DNA from: Marinobacter sp. JH2
Lineage (GTDB): Bacteria; Pseudomonadota; Gammaproteobacteria; Pseudomonadales; Oleiphilaceae
Assembly: GCF_004353225.1 (NCBI RefSeq)
Contig: NZ_CP037934.1
Location: forward strand, 124,001 to 188,000
Length of the DNA: 64,000 nucleotides
Direction of reading: 5' to 3'
Shown: positions 42,685 to 52,067 of the stretch, one piece after another
Numbering within the stretch: position 1 is the first letter of the stretch
Layout: the number at the start of each line of letters is the position of its first letter
Made by a program: the position numbers and the translations under genes
The notes under the pieces: generated by a model
What the model was told of the DNA's origin: nothing
The model's input: the letters and a program-made list of their open reading frames with translations, nothing else
Database searches by the model: none

Positions 42685-43182
42685 TTAGTTCACTCGATCG
42701 AATGGACGGTCATAGTCGAGGCTGGTTGGCCGCTGCGATGGCGATTCGCCATCACCTTCGCCGGTGTAGAGAATGTTATTCTCGATGTAGACGATCGTGT
42801 ATTCGTCGATCTCCCAGTCGGCGCCATTGTATCGTGTAACATGCGAATCCAGCTCGGTCGCGGTGATGCCAGAACCCAATACAACATCCGCACCCAAAGT
42901 GAAGTAGCCTGAGGAGGTAGGGTTCGGAGCCTCCGGTAACGGCACCATGCAGCCGCTATCGATGTAGTTCTCGATACTGGTGCTGAAGGTGCCGCGGGTG
43001 AAAGTTATCGTCACGATATCGTGGTGCACTTCGCCTTGAACGGGTCCGCATTGCTTGTTCCAAGTGCCTTCAAGTACGGTGATTTCATCACTTGGAGTGG
43101 CGTTATCGTTATCATCGCTTCCCCCGCCTTCGCAACCCGTTATTAGTGCCGAAACAAGCGTGAACAATGCAATCCTTGTCAT
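42685..43182 (-). CDS. Hypothetical lipoprotein
   Basis: 165 residues with a signal peptide and lipobox LITGC (Cys about 17), then Gly/Asp/Asn-rich linker. The mature part has strand-rich sequence (DIVTITFTRGTFSTSIENYI, EIDEYTIVYIENNILYTGEG) and two Cys. No family recognised. Convergent with the symporter gene. Confidence 0.75.
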   Translation of the reverse strand: MTRIALFTLVSALITGCEGGGSDDNDNATPSDEITVLEGTWNKQCGPVQGEVHHDIVTITFTRGTFSTSIENYIDSGCMVPLPEAPNPTSSGYFTLGADVVLGSGITATELDSHVTRYNGADWEIDEYTIVYIENNILYTGEGDGESPSQRPTSLDYDRPFDRVN

Positions 43183-43351
43183 GATTGTGCTGCCTTACGA
43201 TAGTGTCTGTTTGGTTTACTGTTATATCATTATTGCATAAGGCGAGAGGCTGCGACAGGCCGTAAAAGTAGACCTGTTCTGGTTTTACGGTTTTAGAATC
43301 AGCGTCTCAGCCGGCTATAATGGCGTACTTTTAATCGTCTTAGAGGGCGCT

Positions 43352-43831
43352 ATGCCAATCGAAAAGAATCAGGTGGTTTTGTTTCACTACAGTGTCCGTG
43401 ATGAGGAAGGAACGGTTGTTGAAACTTCCCGTGGTGGCCAACCGAATGCCTATCTGCATGGTCATGGAGGTGTTATTCAGGGCTTGGAAGAAGCCCTTGA
43501 AGGTCGTGAGACGGGTGAAGTCTTCAGCGTAACCATCACGCCGGAGAAAGCCTATGGGCCGCGCAAGCCGGATGCCATTCAACGAGTGCCGGTGAAGCAC
43601 TTGATGGGGGCCAAACGCTGGAAGAAAGGCATGGTCGCTCAAGTTCAAACCGAGCAGGGCCCGCGCCATGTGGTGGTTGCCAAGGTCGGCCTCAAGTTTG
43701 CGGATGTGGACACCAATCACCCGATGGCGGGTAGAACGCTCACCTTCGATATCGAGATCATCGAAGTACGCGATGCCGATGCGGACGAGCTTGCTCACGG
43801 GCATGCCCATGGGCCGGGTGGGCATCACTGA
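43352..43831 (+). CDS. slyD: FKBP-type peptidyl-prolyl isomerase (SlyD-like)
   Basis: 159 residues. FKBP half: VVLFHYSVRDEEGTVVETS, GHGGVIQGLEEALEGRETGE; inserted chaperone flap around 70-125 (ITPEKAYGPRKPDAIQRVPV); C-terminal strand TLTFDIEIIEVRDA. It ends in a short His-rich tail (HGHAHGPGGHH) that could bind nickel, as SlyD does, though shorter. Cytoplasmic folding catalyst. Confidence 0.9.
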   Translation: MPIEKNQVVLFHYSVRDEEGTVVETSRGGQPNAYLHGHGGVIQGLEEALEGRETGEVFSVTITPEKAYGPRKPDAIQRVPVKHLMGAKRWKKGMVAQVQTEQGPRHVVVAKVGLKFADVDTNHPMAGRTLTFDIEIIEVRDADADELAHGHAHGPGGHH

Positions 43832-43916
43832 GGCGTGCGCAAGCTGCAACCTCGTTGCCAAGCCCTGATAGGCAGACTAGATTAAATAGTAGGGGGAAGT
43901 GAACGAGGCAAGGTAG

Positions 43917-45221
43917 ATGAAAGCGTTCTTTTTGATCATTGTTTACCTTGTTGCGGTCACCTTTCCGTTGATCTTGTCTGCGCTGGTCGGCGGGCAGCCT
44001 CGCCATTTCCATCAGGAGCTGGCGTCTGGCCTTGGTATTCTGGCGTTCTCTATGGTCCTCATGGAGTTCATCCTGTCGGGGCGTTTCAAGGCCATTTCAA
44101 ACGGCGTCGGGATGGACGTTACCATGCGGCTTCACCAGATGATGGCGCGCACCGCATTGGTGTTCGCGTTGGTGCATCCGCTTCTTTATCAAGGAACCCC
44201 GTCGGGTGGGCCACGCCCTTGGGATCCAACCCGTGAATTGACACTCACCACCGATTTTTCTGCTCTGGCGTCCGGCATTGCTGCCTTCCTGCTGCTTCCC
44301 GCCCTCGCGCTATTGGCCATCGGGCGTACTCAGCTGGACTACAAATACGAGACTTGGCGGTTTTTGCACGGCTTAGGCGCTCTCTTGATTGCGGTTTTGT
44401 TGTTGCACCACACCGTTTCGGCCGGGCGGTACGGTTCACAGCCTGTGATGACCTGGGTGTGGCTGGCCATGACAGGCGTGGCTGTCGGGTCACTACTCGC
44501 TGTTTACCTTCTGGTTCCGCTTCTGAAAAAAGCACGGCCTTGGCGTGTGGCTTCCGTGAATCAGTTGACACCAGAGCAGTGGGAATTGACTGTAAAACCG
44601 GATGGTCATTGTGGCCTTGGCTACAAGGCAGGGCAGTTCGTCTGGCTGAATGTGAGTCATAGCCCGTTCTCAATGAAAGAGAATCCGTTCTCCATTTGCT
44701 CAGCGCCTGCAAGCGGCCCGGAGATCACCTTTATGATCCGAGAACTGGGCGATTTCACACGTACCATCGGCCAGATAAAACCTGGAACCGTTGCGTATCT
44801 CGATGGTCCCTATGGCAATCTTTCTGTGGAGGGGCGAGATGAGTCCGGGATCGCGCTTATTGCCGGTGGCGTTGGCTTGGCTCCGCTGCTGAGTATAGCC
44901 AGGCAACTACGGCTGAGTGGCGATTCGCGCAAGGTGAGGGTGGTCTACGGGAATCGGGTGGTTGATCAGATCGCCTATCGCGATGAACTGGTTGAGGACG
45001 ATGTCGTCTGTGTGCTGTCAGAGCCGCCAGAAGCCTGGGCCGGAGAGACAGGCCTTATCGATGCCGCGCTGATGGATCGGGTGTTTTCAGAGAAGGAGTT
45101 CAGTGAGTGGCTGTTCGTAATGTGCGGCCCGAGGGGCATGATGGATGGCGTTGAAGATTACCTGATCAGCAGGGGCACGCCCTCACACTGTATCCTGTCG
45201 GAGCGCTTTAACTATGACTAA
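43917..45221 (+). CDS. Ferric-reductase-like transmembrane FAD/NAD(P)H oxidoreductase
   Basis: 434 residues. N-terminal six-helix ferric-reductase domain with haem-ligand type His in RLHQMMARTALVFALVHPLL (about 72-91) and RFLHGLGALLIAVLLLHHTV (about 144-163). An FAD domain follows with PFSMKENPFSICSAP, then an NAD(P)-binding domain with LIAGGVGLAPLLSIA and VMCGPRGMMDGVED. It moves electrons across the membrane to ferric iron or another acceptor. Its stop overlaps a small membrane ORF by eight bases. Confidence 0.87.
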   Translation: MKAFFLIIVYLVAVTFPLILSALVGGQPRHFHQELASGLGILAFSMVLMEFILSGRFKAISNGVGMDVTMRLHQMMARTALVFALVHPLLYQGTPSGGPRPWDPTRELTLTTDFSALASGIAAFLLLPALALLAIGRTQLDYKYETWRFLHGLGALLIAVLLLHHTVSAGRYGSQPVMTWVWLAMTGVAVGSLLAVYLLVPLLKKARPWRVASVNQLTPEQWELTVKPDGHCGLGYKAGQFVWLNVSHSPFSMKENPFSICSAPASGPEITFMIRELGDFTRTIGQIKPGTVAYLDGPYGNLSVEGRDESGIALIAGGVGLAPLLSIARQLRLSGDSRKVRVVYGNRVVDQIAYRDELVEDDVVCVLSEPPEAWAGETGLIDAALMDRVFSEKEFSEWLFVMCGPRGMMDGVEDYLISRGTPSHCILSERFNYD

Positions 45222-45321
45222 CCCCTTCCAGCGCTTGAGCCCGCGAGGGCGGGTATCTGTGATCATTTGGGCGCTGAATATCACATTGTGCCTTGTCCTT
45301 CTTGCTTTCGTGTTACGGTAA
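45214..45321 (+). CDS. Small single-helix membrane protein (35 residues)
   Basis: ATG at 45214 lies inside the last codons of the ferric-reductase-like gene. The product starts MTNPFQRLSPRGRVSV and continues as one membrane helix (IIWALNITLCLVLLAFVLR). The eight-base overlap suggests translational coupling and a role as a small subunit, but it is too short to place in a family. Confidence 0.5.
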   Translation: MTNPFQRLSPRGRVSVIIWALNITLCLVLLAFVLR

Positions 45322-45356
45322 TCGACGGTTTAAAATAGACTGGGAAAACGCTATTT

Positions 45357-45662
45357 TTACTGATCCTTATCATCCGCCGACCGCATTTTCATTTTATCTT
45401 TCTTTTTCATGTCGGAATGGTGGTCTTTTTTCGGGTCCATTTCGTCAGCTTTGCCGGTAGGGTCGCCGGTATTGTATTTCGACTTTTTGGACTCCTCGTG
45501 TCGCTCAGAGTTCTGCTTTCCCTGTTTCGCGTGGTTATCCATATCCTGCTCACCCAAGTCCTTGTTCTCATTGCCGTGATGGGCAGCGAGCAGGGCGGTT
45601 GAGCCCAAGGCTATGAACGGTGTGATCAGGGCATAAAATGCGAGTGCATGGAGCTTTTTCAT
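45357..45662 (-). CDS. Small exported highly charged protein
   Basis: 101 residues. Signal peptide about 1-26 (LLA-AH), then an unstructured tail of Lys, Asp, Glu, Asn and Met (KKDHHSDMKKKDKMKM). AAGGAGG lies just before the ATG, a very strong ribosome site. Secreted or periplasmic; function unknown. No Cys. Confidence 0.7.
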   Translation of the reverse strand: MKKLHALAFYALITPFIALGSTALLAAHHGNENKDLGEQDMDNHAKQGKQNSERHEESKKSKYNTGDPTGKADEMDPKKDHHSDMKKKDKMKMRSADDKDQ

Positions 45663-45842
45663 AGAACCCTCCTTCGTATAAGATGTTCCGCGCGGACGAA
45701 GTGTCCTCTATGCGCGTTTCGTCATATGGAGTCCGGGGTGATCTCTTGAGTTAAGCTCAGGAAACGGTGCTTATCAACTCGGGATAATTACGTTGCTCGT
45801 TATGTGGCCCTAGTGGACACCACTAAAAGGTTAAACTCTGTT

Positions 45843-46265
45843 GTGTATAAGCTTAACGTTCTGGTAGTTCTATCCCTGTTGCTCATGGCCGGCTGCACCA
45901 ACATCGCCAAAGATGCGGCCAGAACAATTCATCCGGCATCGTCTTCGTCTTTGACGACAGGCACATTGTTCTCCGTCACCAGTGAGTTCTTATCTGGGAA
46001 GGGCTATCAGTGTGACAGCCGCCATGACCCCAGTGCTCTTCGTTGCACGAAAGAACTTCGCGATCTTTATATCCATCAGACCCAAGCGGTGGTGCAGATC
46101 TATCCCCGGGATGAAACTTACCCCCATACCCTGGTGACTAGCCGGTGGGATGAAGGCCTGATTCCGGGCGAGTTTATTTCCAGTGAGTTCACTAATCCTG
46201 ACGTGAAGGCATTTTGTGAGTATCTGGAAGCGCAGGCGCTGGGCAGTTGCCGGATGATCAAATAA
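45843..46265 (+). CDS. Hypothetical lipoprotein
   Basis: 140 residues from a GTG at 45843, chosen because it gives a normal signal peptide (MYKLNVLVVLSLLLMAGC, lipobox MAGC); AAAAGG is about 12 bases upstream. A GTG at 45804 in the same frame is an alternative. Mature part has four Cys in pairs (YQCDSRHDPSALRCTKE; AFCEYLEAQALGSCRM), likely two disulfides. No family recognised. Confidence 0.68.
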   Translation: MYKLNVLVVLSLLLMAGCTNIAKDAARTIHPASSSSLTTGTLFSVTSEFLSGKGYQCDSRHDPSALRCTKELRDLYIHQTQAVVQIYPRDETYPHTLVTSRWDEGLIPGEFISSEFTNPDVKAFCEYLEAQALGSCRMIK

Positions 46266-46280
46266 TAGAAGGAATGGCTA

Positions 46281-46592
46281 ATGGCTTTAGGGTGGGTAGT
46301 AGCAGGCACGATTGGCCAGTTTTTTCTGGCATACATGATGTTTATGCTGGTGGTGTTCGGGTTCAGTGCTGTTGGCAACACTCAACGGCTCTCCCAATTT
46401 GATTCCTCGGTGCTGGACTCGGCCATGTATTCCGTGCCCGCAAGTTGCATTGTCAGTGCGGTCGTTGTGATTGTGCTTTATCGTATGGGCGCGGGTAAGT
46501 TAGCGTACCTTTGGTACACGACTCCGTTGTTCTTGTTTTCGGGGTATTTGGTGTACATCAAGATGTTTGTTAAGCCGAGCGCCGATCTGTAA
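46281..46592 (+). CDS. Small integral membrane protein
   Basis: 103 residues with three predicted helices: WVVAGTIGQFFLAYMMFMLV, ASCIVSAVVVIVLYRMGAG and YTTPLFLFSGYLVYIKMFV. It begins 15 bases after the lipoprotein gene and is probably co-transcribed with it. No motif or family recognised. Confidence 0.65.
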   Translation: MALGWVVAGTIGQFFLAYMMFMLVVFGFSAVGNTQRLSQFDSSVLDSAMYSVPASCIVSAVVVIVLYRMGAGKLAYLWYTTPLFLFSGYLVYIKMFVKPSADL

Positions 46593-46652
46593 TGCCTCAC
46601 TTTGAACCGTTGCAGAGGGGGCTCTGCCCATTCAACGAATAAGCGCTTCCAG

Positions 46653-48404
46653 ATGAACGCTCCTTTTAAGCTGCGCCCCTACCAGCAAGAAGCCGTCGAG
46701 GCCACCTTGAAGCACTTCCGAAAATCGGATGAGTCTGCGGTGATTGTGCTGCCGACCGGTGCGGGTAAGAGCCTGGTGATTGCAGAATTGGCTCGCTTGG
46801 CCAAGCGCAAGATTCTGGTGCTGACGCATGTGAAAGAGCTGGTGGAGCAAAACCACGCTAAGTACGAGAGCTATGGGTTAACCGGCGGGATCTTTTCCGC
46901 TGGGCTGAAGCGCAAGGAGAACCGGCATCAGGTGACCTTTGCGAGTGTGCAGTCCGTTTCGGCGAACCTGGATCAGTTCAAAGGCGAATATTCGTTGGTG
47001 ATCATCGATGAGTGCCATCGGGTGAGCGGCGAGGATACCAGCCAGTATCAGCGCATCATCGAGCTGCTGAAACAGCAGAACGATTCCCTCAAAGTGCTTG
47101 GCTTAACTGCCACACCTTATCGTCTGGCGATGGGCTGGATATACCGGTATCACCATCGGGGCTTTGTGCGCAGTGAGCAGGACAAGCCGTTTGTGCATTG
47201 CATCTACGAGCTGCCGCTCAGTTATATGATCAATCGCGGGTATCTCACCAAGCCCGAATTGGTCAATGCAGCGGTGGCGCAATACGATTTCTCTGCGCTG
47301 GCGCAGGACCGTTTTGGCGAATACGCCGAGAAGGACGTCAACGAACTGCTGAGTAAACACCAGCGCGTAACCCGGGCCATTATTGAACAGGTGATGGAAC
47401 TGGCGGTTGAGCGCACTGCGGTGATGATCTTTGCGGCCACGGTGGATCATGCCAAGGAAATCACCGGGTATTTGCCAGAGCACGAAACTGCGCTGATTAC
47501 CGGGGCGACAGAGCTGGCTGAGCGGGACTCCTTGATTCAGCGGTTCAAGCAACGGCAGTTGAAGTATCTGGTAAATGTGTCAGTGCTCACCACGGGCTTC
47601 GATGCACCTCATGTAGATTTCATTGCCATTCTTCGACCTACCCAGTCGGTTAGCTTGTATCAGCAGATTGTGGGCCGCGGTCTGCGTTTGGATGAAGGCA
47701 AGCAGGATTGTCTGGTGATTGATTACGCGGGCAATAGCGTCAATTTACATCACCCGGAAGTGGGCGAGAAAAAGCCGGACCCCGACAGCGAACCGGTGCA
47801 GGTGTTTTGCCCAGGCTGTGGGTTTGCCAATATCTTCTGGGGTAAAACCGACAGCGAAGGCCGCGTTATTGAACACTATGGTCGCCGTTGTCAGGGGCTG
47901 CTGGAGCCTTTGGAGCAGAGCGAGCGCCCCGAGCAGTGCGATTACCGTTTTCGATTCAAAGAGTGCCCGCATTGCGGTGCCGAGAATGACATCGCAGCCC
48001 GAAACTGCCACCAGTGTAAGAAGGCCATTATTGACCCGGACGATCAGCTTAGAGATGCCCTGAAACTCAAAAATGCGATGGTCATCCGTTGCGCCGGAAT
48101 GACGTTGAGCGATCATGGCGACACGTTGAGGATCACCTATCATGGTGAAGATGGGGAAGAGCTCAAGGAGTCATTCGATTTCAGTAAATCGAGCCAACGT
48201 AATGTATTTAATAAACGGTTCGGGCGACGTTTCGCGAACAGCCAGGCACCGAAAGAGTTCAGTAAGGTTGATGAAGTGCTCGAGCTGCAGGCCTTGGTGC
48301 CAGCACCGGATTTTGTGATTGCGCGCAAGCAAAAGCATTATTGGCAGGTGCAGGAGCGAATTTTTGATTATCAGGGGCAATATAGAAAAGCGAATGGGGC
48401 ATAA
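46653..48404 (+). CDS. radD: DNA repair helicase-like protein RadD
   Basis: 583 residues, almost exactly the length of E. coli RadD (YejH). Superfamily 2 helicase: LRPYQQEAVEATLKHF, Walker A LPTGAGKS (about 35-42), DECH in LVIIDECHRV, SAT-like LGLTATP, and motif VI QIVGRGLRL. The C-terminal zinc region has CPGCGFAN, CPHCGAEND and CHQCKK. RadD interacts with SSB and helps repair of DNA crosslinks and double-strand breaks. Start ATG 46653 aligns with the family; the longer frame does not. Confidence 0.93.
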   Translation: MNAPFKLRPYQQEAVEATLKHFRKSDESAVIVLPTGAGKSLVIAELARLAKRKILVLTHVKELVEQNHAKYESYGLTGGIFSAGLKRKENRHQVTFASVQSVSANLDQFKGEYSLVIIDECHRVSGEDTSQYQRIIELLKQQNDSLKVLGLTATPYRLAMGWIYRYHHRGFVRSEQDKPFVHCIYELPLSYMINRGYLTKPELVNAAVAQYDFSALAQDRFGEYAEKDVNELLSKHQRVTRAIIEQVMELAVERTAVMIFAATVDHAKEITGYLPEHETALITGATELAERDSLIQRFKQRQLKYLVNVSVLTTGFDAPHVDFIAILRPTQSVSLYQQIVGRGLRLDEGKQDCLVIDYAGNSVNLHHPEVGEKKPDPDSEPVQVFCPGCGFANIFWGKTDSEGRVIEHYGRRCQGLLEPLEQSERPEQCDYRFRFKECPHCGAENDIAARNCHQCKKAIIDPDDQLRDALKLKNAMVIRCAGMTLSDHGDTLRITYHGEDGEELKESFDFSKSSQRNVFNKRFGRRFANSQAPKEFSKVDEVLELQALVPAPDFVIARKQKHYWQVQERIFDYQGQYRKANGA

Positions 48405-48527
48405 CGCCCCCGAAGCCCTTTGCTGTCACACTAATCAATAGGTTATTAGATTTCTTCCTTCGTCCTACAGTCGTGACCTCTGGCAAGTGCTAAACTGACC
48501 GCCGTTGCTTGAGTAAGGATACCCAAC

Positions 48528-50219
48528 ATGGCGCTTTGCCGTTTGTTTTTATACGTTGTCACGCTGTTGCTGGTGGCTATTCCTGCAGGGGCTTCGCAAT
48601 CATTGGAGATAGGCCAGGGTGCGGTAAAGCTAAAGCACTTTCCCGTTGAGTATTTTGTGGATGGTTCGCAATCGTTGGATTATGAGTCGGTTCGCCTTGA
48701 GCCGTTCGAAACCACGACCAGTACGGCAACCCTGGGTAACCGAGCGCCGGTGGCTTGGTACCGTATTTCCTTGCAGAACACGAGTGCCTCTGATCAGTCG
48801 CTTTTCCTGCATCTCCCCAAGGCTTATCACGTTCGCTCAATTGATATCATCGAGGAACGCTCTGCCAGTTTGGTGAACAACCTATCCATCGACCTCAATA
48901 ATGCCGAGGCCCATCCTACGATTTACAAAGGAACGTTGGTGTATCCATTCGTTCTGCCTGGGGGCCAGTCAACGGTTTTATACGTGCGTAGCCATGCATA
49001 CTCCCATCAGTGGTTTTCGCTAGGGATATACGATGAGGAGCATTCCCGGCATGAACTTGTCGGCAGTCATCTCGATATTGCTCTCATGGTGGGCATGATG
49101 TTGGCGCTCGTGTTCTATAACAGCTTGTTGTACTTCGCCACCAGCAAGAAAGAGAACATCTTTTACTCCCTTTATCTTATTTCAGGCCTGGTGTGGATAG
49201 CGTTGTCATACGGCCTTGTGGCCAAGGCCTTTAGCGCCTACGGCGATGCCATTTTCATGCTGAATCTGTCGATCATCTCCATGCCGATTTTTCTATTGCT
49301 GTTTATGATGGCAATTTTCGAAACTCGCGAGTATTACCGAACAGAAAACCGTGTTTTACAGGCTATGTTGGTGCCTCTGATTGTGGCGTTCGTTTACGGC
49401 TTGTTTGATATTACGGCCGTCTTAAAGTTTTCTGACAATCTTGCCGCATTGGTGATGCTGGTGACCTTCTCGGTCAGCCTTTCTTTGCTCCGAAAGGGGC
49501 ATCCGCTGGTGAAGTTTTTCCTTGTTGGGCACACCTTCTTCCTGATATTCAACGGGATCGCGGTCATGTATTACAAGGGGATGGTTACGCCGAACTACAT
49601 CAACAGTCATGGGGTTGGCATCGGCATCATACTCGAGGCACTTACGCTCGCGTTTATCATCTCCTATCGGATCAAATTGCTGGAGGATATTCGTTCTAAG
49701 CAGGATGAGCTCAAGCGACAAGCTTCCACCGACCCGCTGACCCGGCTTTATAACCGACGTCATTTTATGGCGGAAGGCGAGTATTTGCTGGCGAAGGCGA
49801 AGGAAAGCGGCGAGTCTCTGTCAGTGATTGCTCTTGATATTGACCATTTCAAGTTAGTTAACGATACCCATGGTCACAACGCGGGCGATCTCGTTTTGGT
49901 GGAGGTTGCTTCTACGTTTCGTAAGTTAAGCCGAGACCGGGATTTGGTCGCTCGGTTTGGCGGTGAGGAATTTCTGATCCTATTGCCCGGCGCAGATCTC
50001 GATGAGGCATTCGGCTGTGCCGAGCGAATTAGGGCTGCGGTAGAGTCGCTGGCCATAGCAGCCAGCGAGAACGTGGTCGTTCGTGTCACTGTCAGTTTGG
50101 GGGTTGTACAGGTTAACACAACGCTTGAAACGCTAGAGGACGCGGTTAACCGTACGGACCAGCTGTTATATGAAGCAAAAGCTGCAGGGCGAAACCGGGT
50201 CAGTGGCTTCTCCGATTAA
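48528..50219 (+). CDS. Membrane diguanylate cyclase (7TMR-DISM plus GGDEF)
   Basis: 563 residues: signal peptide about 1-22, periplasmic 7TMR-DISM sensor (about 30-165), seven helices (about 175-385), short linker, and a GGDEF domain (about 405-560). The catalytic motif is ARFGGEEFLILLPGAD with intact inhibitory site RDRD five residues before it, and STDPLTRLYNRRHFM at the domain start. It makes cyclic-di-GMP in response to an outside ligand. No phosphodiesterase domain. Confidence 0.93.
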   Translation: MALCRLFLYVVTLLLVAIPAGASQSLEIGQGAVKLKHFPVEYFVDGSQSLDYESVRLEPFETTTSTATLGNRAPVAWYRISLQNTSASDQSLFLHLPKAYHVRSIDIIEERSASLVNNLSIDLNNAEAHPTIYKGTLVYPFVLPGGQSTVLYVRSHAYSHQWFSLGIYDEEHSRHELVGSHLDIALMVGMMLALVFYNSLLYFATSKKENIFYSLYLISGLVWIALSYGLVAKAFSAYGDAIFMLNLSIISMPIFLLLFMMAIFETREYYRTENRVLQAMLVPLIVAFVYGLFDITAVLKFSDNLAALVMLVTFSVSLSLLRKGHPLVKFFLVGHTFFLIFNGIAVMYYKGMVTPNYINSHGVGIGIILEALTLAFIISYRIKLLEDIRSKQDELKRQASTDPLTRLYNRRHFMAEGEYLLAKAKESGESLSVIALDIDHFKLVNDTHGHNAGDLVLVEVASTFRKLSRDRDLVARFGGEEFLILLPGADLDEAFGCAERIRAAVESLAIAASENVVVRVTVSLGVVQVNTTLETLEDAVNRTDQLLYEAKAAGRNRVSGFSD

Positions 50220-50221
50220 CC

Positions 50222-51124
50222 TTAAATCCCAGTGCTATCGCTCAGTCGCTCCAGTTTGATGCTTCCGTCTTCAAAGACCAGTGAGCCATTTGGTTCCCGC
50301 ACAGCCGCAGGGAGGCTTGCTACCTCAGATTTAAGAATAAGCCCCGCTGACTCTGCTTGCTTCACGATGGGGACAATTTGCTGGTCAACGAATTCTATAA
50401 TTTGACCGCCAAGCTCACCGCCTAGAGTGGAGGCGTTTACTTTAAGCTTTTCAATATCGTTCAAGTGGTTAGTTGAAAGCTCTGATAGCTCCACTACTTC
50501 GTTTCGGAGCAGCTCTCGGGTGCGATCAAATGCATCATAGGCGGCCACTTGGGAAATGGAACCCGATTGTTTCTCTATATCTATGCCTTCGATTTTCCGG
50601 GGCTTGGCGCCCTCGGAAGACATTAAATTTGCGTTGTAATTAAGCGTGCTGATAACGGCTTTCAACCCATGTCTCAAGCCGTTCACATCATCAATAAGTC
50701 CGTTGATGTTACGCATGTTTTGGTAGTGAACAGACAGGCTAGATGCATGAATCTTGACGTTTTTCATGGATCGGTCGATCACATCCGCAGAACCTCTCAA
50801 GCGAGAAAGTTCCACTTGTAGCGCCACCACCTGTTTCGATTCTTTGATCTCAGAGTCGTGCTGAATAAGCCGGCGATTTTGCTCTATGAGTTTGCTTTCC
50901 ACTTTTGTGGAGGTGGTACTTCCGAAGAAGTCGGGGGCATTGTTGCTGGGTGGGGGAGCGGTTTTAGCCGGTTTCCGATTGTATTTTTCTACCACTTTTT
51001 CCAAGCGATCATAAGCCTCTACGGCACTGTCTGAGCTGCATACCTCGTAGGCCTTCCGGACCACTTTTGTGACCGCACTGCCGACAGATTTTACTGTATC
51101 CCAGACACTCGAGAACCACCCCAT
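50222..51124 (-). CDS. Hypothetical coiled-coil protein
   Basis: 300 residues, no family recognised. Starts MGWFSSVWDTVKSVGSAVTK, an amphipathic segment that could touch a membrane. A Pro-rich linker (about 53-65) follows, then long helical stretches (VVALQVELSRLRGSADVIDR; ELLRNEVVELSELSTNHLND). The C-terminus ends in a short strand region (GSLVFEDGSIKLERLSD). The overall look recalls helical toxins or bacterial secreted proteins, but without evidence. Convergent with the cyclase, two bases apart. Confidence 0.68.
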   Translation of the reverse strand: MGWFSSVWDTVKSVGSAVTKVVRKAYEVCSSDSAVEAYDRLEKVVEKYNRKPAKTAPPPSNNAPDFFGSTTSTKVESKLIEQNRRLIQHDSEIKESKQVVALQVELSRLRGSADVIDRSMKNVKIHASSLSVHYQNMRNINGLIDDVNGLRHGLKAVISTLNYNANLMSSEGAKPRKIEGIDIEKQSGSISQVAAYDAFDRTRELLRNEVVELSELSTNHLNDIEKLKVNASTLGGELGGQIIEFVDQQIVPIVKQAESAGLILKSEVASLPAAVREPNGSLVFEDGSIKLERLSDSTGI

Positions 51125-51336
51125 GCACAGTTTCCTTATCAGACGGCGTTAAGTTTCAATTTGCTCTGTATGGTTTTGCGGGGGATTAGAGCACATCGAT
51201 GAGAACCAGAACAGGTTTGTTTCCGCTGGGATTTAGAGCGGCAGCGCGGTACTCTGGCGCTTTGGACACGTCCTCGCCTTGGTAGCTGCGTGCTATAGCC
51301 CGGCAGCCGGGTACAAGAACGGTGTAGGTGAAACGG

Positions 51337-52041
51337 ATGAAAAAGAAGGTCAAGATCTCTTTTGGGCGTAAACTGCTGCGGCTGATTCGTTGGTGTGTCG
51401 GAGCCTTGGTAGCACTGGTGCTCCTGGTTGTCCTGGTATTTCGGTTTGTGAATCCGCCAACGTCCGCATTTATGTTGGGTTATCAGATGAGCGATGCGCG
51501 GTCGTCATTGCAGCACGAATGGGTGCCTCTGTCGGAGATTTCTGAATGGATGGCGTTGGCAGTGGTGGCCAGCGAAGACCAGCGATTCCCGGAGCATCAT
51601 GGCGTCGATTTTCAGGCCGTTCATAAAGCCGTGTCGGAATATCGGGCCGGCGAAGGGCTTCGGGGCGCCAGCACCATCACTCAGCAAACGGCGAAAAACC
51701 TATTTCTCTGGAATGGCCGGAGTTTTGTGCGAAAGACCATTGAGGCCGGATTGGCGCTGACGATTGATGCCCTTTGGCCCAAGCGGCGTATTCTTGAGGT
51801 GTACCTGAACATCGCCGAATTTGGCACGGGCATTTACGGTGTTCAGGCTGCCAGCCGAGCCTATTACCGCATTCCGGCTGGGGTGTTGTCAGCAGGGCAG
51901 GCTGCGCACCTGGCGGCCGTATTGCCCAATCCCAAGGTGTTAAGCGTGAGGGCTCCTACGCCTTATGTGCAGGAGCGGGTAGCTTGGATACAGATGCAGA
52001 TGGGACAGTTGTCACGGTGGGGTTATCTGGATGCGCTTTAG
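51337..52041 (+). CDS. mtgA: Monofunctional peptidoglycan glycosyltransferase MtgA
   Basis: 234 residues: one membrane helix (about 14-36) and a GT51 domain. Catalytic Glu in VVASEDQRFPEHHGVDFQAV (about 82), GASTITQQTAKNLFLWNGR (about 112-130), second Glu in EVYLNIAEFGTGIYGV. It polymerises lipid II in the periplasm. ATG 51337 chosen since AGGTG lies before it; a GTG three codons upstream is possible. Confidence 0.95.
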   Translation: MKKKVKISFGRKLLRLIRWCVGALVALVLLVVLVFRFVNPPTSAFMLGYQMSDARSSLQHEWVPLSEISEWMALAVVASEDQRFPEHHGVDFQAVHKAVSEYRAGEGLRGASTITQQTAKNLFLWNGRSFVRKTIEAGLALTIDALWPKRRILEVYLNIAEFGTGIYGVQAASRAYYRIPAGVLSAGQAAHLAAVLPNPKVLSVRAPTPYVQERVAWIQMQMGQLSRWGYLDAL

Positions 52042-52057
52042 CGCCATCCAGATAACC
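52021..52057. terminator. Long hairpin over the mtgA stop codon
   Basis: GGTTATCTGGATGCGC pairs with the following GCGCCATCCAGATAACC (one bulged C) around TTTA. The stem contains the last five codons of mtgA and its stop. It lies between convergent mtgA and yeiH. No T-run follows, so it may act as an RNA stabiliser as well as a terminator. Confidence 0.6.
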
Positions 52058-52067
52058 GGCTTGAGCC

